From positions 1-64,000 of the forward strand of contig CAYSLU010000011.1 in NCBI GenBank assembly GCA_964431965.1: DNA of 64,000 bases, in the 5' to 3' direction. Each line of letters starts with the position of its first letter. The first letter of the stretch is position 1. The notes below the pieces were generated by a model, which was not told the origin of the DNA, searched no databases, and was given only the letters and a program-made list of their open reading frames with translations. This DNA comes from CAYSLU01 sp964431965. GTDB lineage: Bacteria; Verrucomicrobiota; Kiritimatiellia; CAIKKV01; CAYSLU01. Of the stretch, positions 44,176 to 51,703 are shown in pieces. The position numbers and the translations under genes were made by a program.

Positions 44176-46019
44176 GCATCGCCTCCCGTCCCGGGGCCGG
44201 CCGGTGGAATCAGCGCGGTGTGCAGCCGGCTGTAGAGCCCGCCGGACGCCACAAGCGCCTCGTGCGGGCCGGACTCGACGACCCGGCCCTGGTCGAGCAC
44301 CACGATCCTCGTCGCGCGCCGGACCGTCGTCAGCCGATGCGCGATGATGAACGTGGTCCGGTCGCGGGTGAGGCGGCCGACCGCCTCCATGACCGACGCC
44401 TCGGTCCCCGCGTCCAGCGCCGACGTGGGCTCGTCGAGGATCAGCACCGGCGCGCGCTTCAGCATGGCCCGGGCGATCGACAGCCGCTGGCGCTGCCCGC
44501 CCGACAGCGTCGCGCCGCGCTCGCCGAGCACGGTGTCGTACCCTTGCGGCAGGCGCCGGATGAAGGCGTCCGCGTTCGCGTCGTGCGCCGCCGTCGCGAT
44601 CTCGGCCATGCTCGCGCCGGGCCGCCCGTAGGCGATGTTCTCCGCCACGGTGAGCGGCAGAAGGAAGGGATCCTGAAGAACGATCGAGACGGACTCGCGG
44701 AGGCTGGCCAGGCGAATCCGGCGCAGGTCGACTCCATCGTAAGAGACCGACCCGGCGGACGGGTCGTAGAACCGGAGGATCAGCGAGACCAGCGTGCTCT
44801 TGCCGGCGCCGGTCGGGCCGACGAGGGCAATCGTTTCGCCGGGCCGGGCGTCGAGCGTGACATCGCTGAGCACGGGCCGGGCGGGGTCGTAGCCGAACGA
44901 TACGTTCTCGAACCGGATCGCGCCGCGGGCGTCGGGCGGCAGCGGCCGCGCGTCCGGCGCGTCGCGGACGGCAACCTCGCTGTCCATCACCTCGAACACG
45001 CGCCGGGCCGACGCCGAGGCGCTCGCGTAGCCGGTCGACAGGTAAGCCAGCGTCTCCATGGGCGAGTACAGCGCGGCCAGGTACGAGAGGAAGACCCACA
45101 GGCTTCCGACGGACAGCGAGCCGGCGAGCACGTGCGCGCCGCCGACGGCCACGATGGCGGCTGTGCCGAGCGCCGTGACGGCGCCGGTGCCGACCTTGAA
45201 CTGGAGCTGGGCGGCGATGGTCTGCAGATACGCCCGGACGGTCCGGCGCGTCAGCCGCCGGAACCGCCGCGTCTCGAACGCCTCGCGGTTGAACGACTGG
45301 ACGACGGGCAGGGCCGTAAGCGTCTGCTCCGCGTGGGCCATGACCTCGCCCTCCATCTGCTGCTGGCGCAGGCTGCGCTCGCTCATCCGCCCGGAGAACG
45401 CCCGGATCAGGATGCCGAGCGGAGGGGCGACGCAGAGCGACAGGACGGCCAGCCCGCGGTCCAGGCGCCACATGATGGCGAACATGGCCGCGAGGCTGAC
45501 GACGGAGGTCAGCGCCAGCAGAAAGACCCACAGAATCAGGTCGCGCACGCAGCCGGTATCCCCTGTCACGCGCCGGATCAGATCTCCCGTCCGCCGCCGC
45601 CCGTGGAAGCTCAGCGAGAGCCGCTGCAGGTGGTCGAAGAGATCGGCCCCGAGCTCGAACGTCATGCGCAGCCCCACGCCGGCCTGGACGTACCCCTGCG
45701 CGATCCGGACGCCCTGCCCCGCGAGGTACAGCACGATCGTCAGCGCGGCCATCCACGCCAGCTGGATAGCCGGCGCGGCCCCGCCGGGGAGCGCCGCGAT
45801 CCAGGCCGCGCCGGGCGGGAGCGGCTGGCCGGCGAGCAGGTGGTCGATGATCCACTTCATCGGCCACGGGCGCAGGGCATCGAGGCCGACGCCGAGCAGC
45901 ATGAAGCCGACGACACCGGCCAGGCCGCGCGCCTGGGGCCCCGCATAGCGGAAGAGCCGCATCCACCACGGCCGCCGCGCGCTGTCTGGCGCCCTCGAGT
46001 TCTCTGACAGGTCTCTCAT
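44172..46019 (-). CDS. ABC exporter half-subunit, MsbA/NdvA-like, 615 aa
   Basis: Type-I ABC exporter with an N-terminal six-helix membrane domain (about residues 25-330) fused to a nucleotide-binding domain. Walker A is GPTGAGKSTLVSL, the signature LSGGQRQRLSIARAM, Walker B VLILDEPTSALD, and the switch His is in IIAHRLTTV. All motifs are intact, so it should be an active ATPase. With the next gene it probably forms a heterodimer or two successive pumps moving a glycan or glycolipid. Its ATG at 46019 lies 58 bases after the other subunit gene; the stop overlaps the following gene by four bases. Confidence 0.9.
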   Translation of the reverse strand: MRDLSENSRAPDSARRPWWMRLFRYAGPQARGLAGVVGFMLLGVGLDALRPWPMKWIIDHLLAGQPLPPGAAWIAALPGGAAPAIQLAWMAALTIVLYLAGQGVRIAQGYVQAGVGLRMTFELGADLFDHLQRLSLSFHGRRRTGDLIRRVTGDTGCVRDLILWVFLLALTSVVSLAAMFAIMWRLDRGLAVLSLCVAPPLGILIRAFSGRMSERSLRQQQMEGEVMAHAEQTLTALPVVQSFNREAFETRRFRRLTRRTVRAYLQTIAAQLQFKVGTGAVTALGTAAIVAVGGAHVLAGSLSVGSLWVFLSYLAALYSPMETLAYLSTGYASASASARRVFEVMDSEVAVRDAPDARPLPPDARGAIRFENVSFGYDPARPVLSDVTLDARPGETIALVGPTGAGKSTLVSLILRFYDPSAGSVSYDGVDLRRIRLASLRESVSIVLQDPFLLPLTVAENIAYGRPGASMAEIATAAHDANADAFIRRLPQGYDTVLGERGATLSGGQRQRLSIARAMLKRAPVLILDEPTSALDAGTEASVMEAVGRLTRDRTTFIIAHRLTTVRRATRIVVLDQGRVVESGPHEALVASGGLYSRLHTALIPPAGPGTGGDA

Positions 46020-46077
46020 GCGCTCACGTCCAGCAATGCCTCGGATGGTCTGTGCGCCCAGTCATCGCCAGCACACT

Positions 46078-47862
46078 TCATCGGTCACTCCCGAACTGCG
46101 TATCGTGCAGTCGCCGATAGGCGCCATTCGCCGCCAGAAGCCGGTCGTGGGACCCGATCTCCACGATCCGCCCGGCTTCGAGCACCGCGATCCGGTCCGC
46201 GCGGCGCACGGTCGACAGGCGGTGCGCGATGATGAACGTGGTCCGCCCGAGCATCAGCCGCTCCACGGCCTCGATCAGCAGGGCCTCCGTGCCCGGGTCG
46301 AGCGCCGCCGTCGGCTCGTCCAGGATCAGGACGGGCGCGTTCTTCAGGAGCGCCCGCGCGATCGCCAGGCGCTGGCGCTGCCCGCCCGACAGCGTGGCGC
46401 CGCGCTCGCCGATCACGGTGTCGTACCCCTCCGGCAGGTCGCGGATGAACGCGTCGGCCCGCGCGGCCACGGCCGCGGCCGTGACCTCGGCCCGGCTCGC
46501 GGCCGGCCGGCCGTAGGCGATGTTCTGCGCCACCGTGAGCGGAAGCAGGAACGGATCCTGGAGCACGATCGCCACCCGCGCGCGCAGATCCGCCACGCGC
46601 GCCGAGCGAATGTCCGTCCCGTCGAACCGCACGCAGCCCGACCACGGGTCGTACAGCCGGGGGATGAGCGCGACCAGCGTGCTCTTGCCCGCGCCGGTCG
46701 GGCCGACCAGCGCAACGGTCTCTCCCGGCTCGGCTGCAAGCGACACGTCGGACAGCACCGGCTGGCCCGGGAGGTATCCAAAGGACACGCCTTCAAGGGC
46801 CACCCGGCCGCGCGGCGGATCCGGCAGCGGGGCCGGCGCGGCGGGATCGACCACCTGTTCGGGGCAGTCGAGCACCTCAAGCACGCGGTCCATGCTCGCC
46901 TCGGCCGATTTCGCGGTCCCGTAGAGCCCCATCAGGCCCTGCGTGGCGCCCTGGAGCGAGCGCAGGTAGCCCAGCAGCACCAGCAGGCTGCCGATCGACA
47001 GGTCGCCCGCCAGGACGCGGCGCCCGCCGAACCAGATCAGCACCGCCGCGCCGGACGTCGTGATCAGCCCGTTCACCAGCCCGTACATGCTGCGCAGGAT
47101 CGTCTGGCGCTGGGATGCCGCCACGGCGGTCTCCGCCAGCCGGCGGTACTCGCGCCGGTTGCGCCGCTCGGCGCCGAAGGCGCTCACGACCGGGATCGCC
47201 GTGATCGTCTGGTGAACGAAGCTGAGGAGACGGGACTGGGCCTCCCGGTTCGCGCGCGCCCGGCTCTTGAGCGCGCGGCCGAAGAAGAACGCCGCGCCCC
47301 CCAGCAGCGGCGCGACCGCCAGCGAGAGCGAGGCCATCGCGGGGTCCAGCCGCCACGCCACCGCTCCCACCGTCGCAAGCGTGAACACGTGCTGGAGCGG
47401 GGCGATCAGCAACCCCTCCGCCAGCGTGTTCAGGCACCACGAGTCGCCCGTCAGCCGGCTCAGCGAGTCGCCGACGCTGCCGCGGCTGTGATAGGTGAGC
47501 GCCAGCCGCTGCAGGCGGGCAAAGAGGTCGCCGGCCAGGGCGTAGACCATGCGCTGGCCGGCGGCGGACCATGCCCAGGTCAACGCGGTTTCGACCGCGC
47601 TTTGAAGCGCGAACACGATGAGGCCGGCGGCGGCGGCCACCCCGACCAGCCAGGCGGCGGCGGCGGGGCGGGCGAGGCCGGCGAGCCACGCCGCGAGCGG
47701 GGCGGGCGGCGCCTCGGATCCGAGCGCCCAGTCGAACAGGATCTTGAGCGGCCAGGGCTGCAGCGCGGTAAGCGCGGACATGCCGGCCGTGAGGCACACG
47801 AGCAGGAGCAGGGCGCGCCACTCGCGCCATGCGTATCGGATCAGGCGCCGGTATCGCTGCAT
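46078..47862 (-). CDS. ABC exporter half-subunit, MsbA/NdvA-like, 594 aa
   Basis: Second exporter of the same architecture as its neighbour: six helices, then an ATPase with GPTGAGKSTLVAL, LSGGQRQRLAIARALL, VLILDEPTAALD and IIAHRLSTV. The start is the ATG at 47862, which lies 22 bases inside the end of the glycosidase-GT2 gene, so the two are closely coupled. The longer frame upstream to 48198 is antisense-free noise without domain support. Intact motifs in both subunits argue against one being a silent partner. Confidence 0.9.
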   Translation of the reverse strand: MQRYRRLIRYAWREWRALLLLVCLTAGMSALTALQPWPLKILFDWALGSEAPPAPLAAWLAGLARPAAAAWLVGVAAAAGLIVFALQSAVETALTWAWSAAGQRMVYALAGDLFARLQRLALTYHSRGSVGDSLSRLTGDSWCLNTLAEGLLIAPLQHVFTLATVGAVAWRLDPAMASLSLAVAPLLGGAAFFFGRALKSRARANREAQSRLLSFVHQTITAIPVVSAFGAERRNRREYRRLAETAVAASQRQTILRSMYGLVNGLITTSGAAVLIWFGGRRVLAGDLSIGSLLVLLGYLRSLQGATQGLMGLYGTAKSAEASMDRVLEVLDCPEQVVDPAAPAPLPDPPRGRVALEGVSFGYLPGQPVLSDVSLAAEPGETVALVGPTGAGKSTLVALIPRLYDPWSGCVRFDGTDIRSARVADLRARVAIVLQDPFLLPLTVAQNIAYGRPAASRAEVTAAAVAARADAFIRDLPEGYDTVIGERGATLSGGQRQRLAIARALLKNAPVLILDEPTAALDPGTEALLIEAVERLMLGRTTFIIAHRLSTVRRADRIAVLEAGRIVEIGSHDRLLAANGAYRRLHDTQFGSDR

Positions 47863-50483
47863 GGCTCCGCGCTCCCCGGGCGTCGCTCGATCTTGGTCAG
47901 GCCGAGTTCGCGCGCCGTGTAGTCCATCAGGGCGATGCCCAGGCGCAGCGTGCGCCGGGTGCGGAGGTGGAAGTACTCGACCAGCAGCGGGATCGCCAGC
48001 AGAAGCGCCAGCGACCCATGGTGATCCGAGAAGAGCTTTCGAAAGATCAGGACGTCGGCCACAACGAGCGCGAACGCCACCTTCGCCAGGAAGGTCCAGT
48101 CCGCGGTCAGCTTCGCCCGCAGCAGGCGCTGCTGGCCGCCGTGGTTCTCGGCCACCGTCTTCACGAGCACGCGGCTCCAGCGATCCCCGTAGACGCACAC
48201 ATCGTACTCGTCCCAGCCGCTGTCGATGTGGGCCTGCCAGCGGTCCCGGTCAAGGATCTCAAGCATGCGCTGCAGGAACGTGAGCCGCTCCGTCCCCTGG
48301 TCGGTCCAGTACTGCACGGCATAGCGCGTGCCGAGCCCCCGGTAGCGCGAAGCCAGCGAGCGGACGGCGGCGCGCGCCTCGGCCGGCGTCTCCTGGGTGA
48401 CGAATCGCCGGGCGTAGCGCGGCCACCCGCGCACGAGCGGCTGCAGCAGGTACAGGACGGCCACGATCGGCCGGGACAGCCACCGGCGCTCGCGCGGCGG
48501 CAGCTTCACCATCCACGCCGCCGCCACGCCCACGGAAATGCTGGCCAGCACCGCCAGGGCCGCCAGCGGCCACAGCGCCGACCACACCGCGGTGAGCAGG
48601 AACATGGCAAACGTCACCACGAAATGCCACTCAAGGCTGGTCAGGAACGGGATGAACCCCACCGGCTCGGGCGAATAGAGCGACTGGAAGAGCCCGCTGC
48701 CGAAGGGGCCGTGATAGATCACGGAGCGGCCGAACAGGTCCGCCATCCGGGCCTGGCTGTAGATGTGCCCCCGCCAGCGCATGCCCCCCATCGAGTTGAA
48801 ATACTCCGGATGCTTGTGCCGCAGCAGCGCCTCGGCCACGCCGTAGCCGCGCTGCTGGTGCAGATAGGCCTGCACCGAGTTCCGGCGGTAGTGCCAGACG
48901 AAGCCGCCGTGCGAGAAGCCGATCCGGAACCCGAGCTGCTGGAGCCGCCAGCAGACGTCCACGTCGTCGCCCGCGGCCCGGAAGATGGGATCGAAGCCGT
49001 CGATGACGTCGAGCGCCGTCTTCCAGAACGCCATGTTGCAGCCCGGAATGTGCTCCGCGGTCCGGTCGTCCAGCATGACGTGGGCGGGGCCGCCCGGGGC
49101 CACGGCCACGCAGTGGGCAACCCAGTTGCTCTCCGGCGGCGAGAAATTGTGTCCGCCGATCGCGCAGGCGTCGGTCTTGAGCAGGTCGGCCACGATATAG
49201 TGCAGCCAGTCCTCGTCGGCCCGGCAGTCGCTGTCCGTGAACGCCACGATCTCGCCCTGCGCCGCGCCGATGCCGGTGTTGCGCGCCACGCTCAGCCCGA
49301 GGTTCTGCGGGTGGAAGATGGCCCGCACCTGCGGGTAGTGGGCGGCCACGCGGGCCGTGTCGTCCGTCGATCCGTCATCGACCAGGATGACCTCGTAGTC
49401 GGGATAGTTCAGGTGCGTGAGCGAGTCGAGGCAGGCCGGCAGCGTGTGGCCGCCGTTGTAGCTGGCCACGACAACGCTCACCTTCGGGTATCGCGGAAGC
49501 GGGAAGTAGGGGGCGATCCGGAACTGCTCGGCCACGGCGCGGTACGCCGGTCGCGGCTTGCGGTCCCGATCGGTGAGCCCGAAAAACCAGTTCTCGATCT
49601 GGTGCCCGCCCGTAAACCAGTCGTCCGTAAAGGCGAAGATGAACGCGCCGGCCACGCCGGCCCGGAACGCGATCTCGACGTGGCCCGCCAGGAACTGGGC
49701 CTGCGCCTCCTCGCCTTCCTTCATCGCGTCCATGCCAAATTCCGTCAGAACGAGCGGCTTCTCGTCGGCGATGTTCTGCAGCCGGTCGAGGTAGTTCGCG
49801 AACGGGCGCTGATCGTGCAGGTAGACGTTGTAGCTGACGAAGTCGATGCTGTCGGGCTGGAGGAACTCGGTGGACGGGAAGTTGGTGAATGTCACCAGCC
49901 GCTGGGCGTCCTCGTCCTTCACGATCGAGGCCAGTTCGTCGAGGAACCGCTCGATCTTCCGCGGCCCGTACCAGCGGGCGATGTCGTTCGGGATCTCGTT
50001 CGCCAGCGTGAGCGCGAAGACCCCCGGATGGCCGGCCAGCCGCTTCGATACCTCGCGCGTCACGCGCCGGGCCTCGCGCGCGCTTTCCCGGTCGTCCAGG
50101 AAGCAGGTGTGCTTGGACCAGTTGTAGTCGATCATGACCTTGAGGCCCCGCTCCTGGGCCAGGTCGAGGAACCAGTCGGGCGGCACGTAGTAGACGCGCA
50201 GGCAGTTGGCGTTCAGGTCCGCGATTCGGTCGAAGTCGGCCATCGCCCGGTCGCGGTCCGGAAAGGGAGAGCCGTCGGCGGCCGGCCGGAACGGGCCGTA
50301 GGTTACGCCCTTCGGATGGAACTTGCGGGCGCCGAGACGAAAAAACTTGCCGTCCACCTGCACGCGGTCGACAGGCGAAGCCGGCGCAACCCGCGGTTCC
50401 GGGGCTCCCGCGAGAGCCGCCTGCGAAAGCGGCGCCTCCCCCGCGAGGGCGGGCGAGCGATCATCTGAAACCGGCTGGTTCAT
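47841..50483 (-). CDS. Glycosidase-GT2 fusion membrane protein, 880 aa
   Basis: An unusual single polypeptide joining a glycoside hydrolase to a processive-type glycosyltransferase. Residues about 40-315 form a TIM barrel of clan GH-A type: KFHPKGVTYGPFRP, the acid/base Glu in LANEIPND near residue 162, and the nucleophile Glu in LTEFGMD near residue 247. GT2 starts near residue 330 with VSVVVASYNGGHTL, has DDGST and DSDCRADEDW, and QQRGYG where QxxRW-type motifs lie. Helices occur near 620-690 and 815-850. No signal or helix precedes the GH part, so it should be cytosolic. First gene of the operon. The GH may trim, branch or cyclise what GT2 makes, as in NdvB-like glucan enzymes; that is inference. 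Confidence 0.8.
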   Translation of the reverse strand: MNQPVSDDRSPALAGEAPLSQAALAGAPEPRVAPASPVDRVQVDGKFFRLGARKFHPKGVTYGPFRPAADGSPFPDRDRAMADFDRIADLNANCLRVYYVPPDWFLDLAQERGLKVMIDYNWSKHTCFLDDRESAREARRVTREVSKRLAGHPGVFALTLANEIPNDIARWYGPRKIERFLDELASIVKDEDAQRLVTFTNFPSTEFLQPDSIDFVSYNVYLHDQRPFANYLDRLQNIADEKPLVLTEFGMDAMKEGEEAQAQFLAGHVEIAFRAGVAGAFIFAFTDDWFTGGHQIENWFFGLTDRDRKPRPAYRAVAEQFRIAPYFPLPRYPKVSVVVASYNGGHTLPACLDSLTHLNYPDYEVILVDDGSTDDTARVAAHYPQVRAIFHPQNLGLSVARNTGIGAAQGEIVAFTDSDCRADEDWLHYIVADLLKTDACAIGGHNFSPPESNWVAHCVAVAPGGPAHVMLDDRTAEHIPGCNMAFWKTALDVIDGFDPIFRAAGDDVDVCWRLQQLGFRIGFSHGGFVWHYRRNSVQAYLHQQRGYGVAEALLRHKHPEYFNSMGGMRWRGHIYSQARMADLFGRSVIYHGPFGSGLFQSLYSPEPVGFIPFLTSLEWHFVVTFAMFLLTAVWSALWPLAALAVLASISVGVAAAWMVKLPPRERRWLSRPIVAVLYLLQPLVRGWPRYARRFVTQETPAEARAAVRSLASRYRGLGTRYAVQYWTDQGTERLTFLQRMLEILDRDRWQAHIDSGWDEYDVCVYGDRWSRVLVKTVAENHGGQQRLLRAKLTADWTFLAKVAFALVVADVLIFRKLFSDHHGSLALLLAIPLLVEYFHLRTRRTLRLGIALMDYTARELGLTKIERRPGSAEPCSDTGA

Positions 50484-50788
50484 CGGCTGGTGGAGTGGCG
50501 GAACCGGAGGCGTTCAAAGGCCGCAGCCCTGGGACGGGAACTCGTTGGCACACCGCCAATTATCACGGGGCCATTATTGGGATGCCGGGGCCATTGTCAA
50601 GAACCGCCCGAACCCGGACCCTTCTCCGGACGGTCGGCGATCCGCCCCGTGACGCCCGGCCATGCAAACTGACGCCGCCGCAGCGGAGGGAGATCGGCCG
50701 CCGGCGTCGATGCCTTCCAGCGAAATCCACGCCAGGCATGTACGAAAGAGCGGTCTCACGGCGCAGGTACAGGTTAGGAGAGCGTGCC
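50484..50788. other. 305-base divergent intergenic region between two operons
   Basis: Contains the minus-strand promoter above. I could not assign a sigma-70 promoter for the plus-strand FecR gene, so it may use another factor, perhaps the one encoded at the end of its own operon. No gene is visible. Confidence 0.5.
50573..50600 (-). promoter_or_regulatory. Promoter of the glycan operon
   Basis: On the minus strand TTGACA (50595-50600), 16 bases, AATAAT (50573-50578), one mismatch from TATAAT. The leader is about 80 bases to the ATG at 50483. The region also has the direct repeat GGGGCCATT at 50567-50575 and 50588-50595. Confidence 0.7.
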
Positions 50789-51703
50789 ATGAAGCCAGAG
50801 CGGTTGGAGGAGTTGCTGGAGCAGCGGGAAAACGGCGGAATCGAGACGATCGAGCCAGCCGGCGACGCCGAGCGCCTCATCGCCGAGTTGGACGCACTGG
50901 GGCGGGCCCCGGCCGAGCTGTCCTCGCCTCACCTCTCGCTCGGCGAACTCAGGCGGCATGCCGCGGACCGGCGCGCGAACGGTGCGGCGTGGACTATGCC
51001 CGACCACCTCTCCGCCTGCCCGCTCTGCCTGGACCTCTATGCAGCCCTCCTCGACGAAGCCCGGGCACCGGCCGCACGAGAATGGCCCAGGATCCTCTCC
51101 TTCAGAACCCTCGCCGGCATCGCGGCGGCGGCGGCCATCGCCCTCGGACTCGCGGCCGTCCTCCGGAGCGGCCTCTCCGGACGGGCGGCGCCACGCCTCG
51201 AACACGGACAGCTGGTCACGGCGGACGGCCGCACGATCCGGCCCGGACCCGCCGCCCGCGAGCAGCCATGGATCGCACGAGAGCCCAGCGCGGTCCGCCT
51301 GGCGGACGGGTCGCTGATCGAAGCCGCCGTCGGTGCGGCCCTGGCGTTGGAACGGACACCCATGGGCAGCACGATCCTGAACCTGAGGGACGGCGAGGTG
51401 ACCCTCTCGGTCGCCCGTCAGGCCGCCGGGCGCCATTTCACCGTTCACACGGATCTGGGCGATATCACGGTCGTCGGAACACGATTCAGCGTGCGAGTCG
51501 GCGAGGAGGGCATTCGAATCTACGAGGCCGACGGGGCGCAGGTCCGCTCGCGCGAGGATCACGCCCGGATCGTACGCATCGCCGTGTCGGAAGGCTCGGT
51601 TCTCGTCCGCAACCGGCACCGGCACGAGGTGCGGCTCGCCCCGGGTCAAACGGCAACGCTCCGCGACCCGGAGCCGGAGATCGTCGTCGGAGGCCGGCCA
51701 TGA
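50789..51703 (+). CDS. Zinc-finger/FecR-domain anti-sigma-like membrane protein, 304 aa
   Basis: The N-terminal cytosolic part (residues 1-95) has a zinc-binding anti-sigma signature HLSACPLC (H-x3-C-x2-C) near residue 74. One membrane helix follows at about 108-130 (TLAGIAAAAAIALGLAAVL). The periplasmic part is a FecR domain, with GDITVVGTRFSVR and ending LAPGQTATLRD. This combines two signalling modules in one protein. TTAGGAGAG precedes the ATG at 50789. The sigma factor it could hold is encoded six genes later. Its TGA overlaps the ATG of the next gene. Confidence 0.78.
   Translation: MKPERLEELLEQRENGGIETIEPAGDAERLIAELDALGRAPAELSSPHLSLGELRRHAADRRANGAAWTMPDHLSACPLCLDLYAALLDEARAPAAREWPRILSFRTLAGIAAAAAIALGLAAVLRSGLSGRAAPRLEHGQLVTADGRTIRPGPAAREQPWIAREPSAVRLADGSLIEAAVGAALALERTPMGSTILNLRDGEVTLSVARQAAGRHFTVHTDLGDITVVGTRFSVRVGEEGIRIYEADGAQVRSREDHARIVRIAVSEGSVLVRNRHRHEVRLAPGQTATLRDPEPEIVVGGRP

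Noticed and set aside
43045..45969. One continuous 974-residue minus-strand frame joining the GT-like gene with upstream sequence
   Set aside because: The upstream part is an out-of-frame reading of the ABC transporter; the true start is the ATG at 44175.
50662..51699. Upstream extension of the TPR protein frame
   Set aside because: Overlaps the FecR gene in another frame; the ATG at 51700 opens a signal peptide and overlaps the previous stop.
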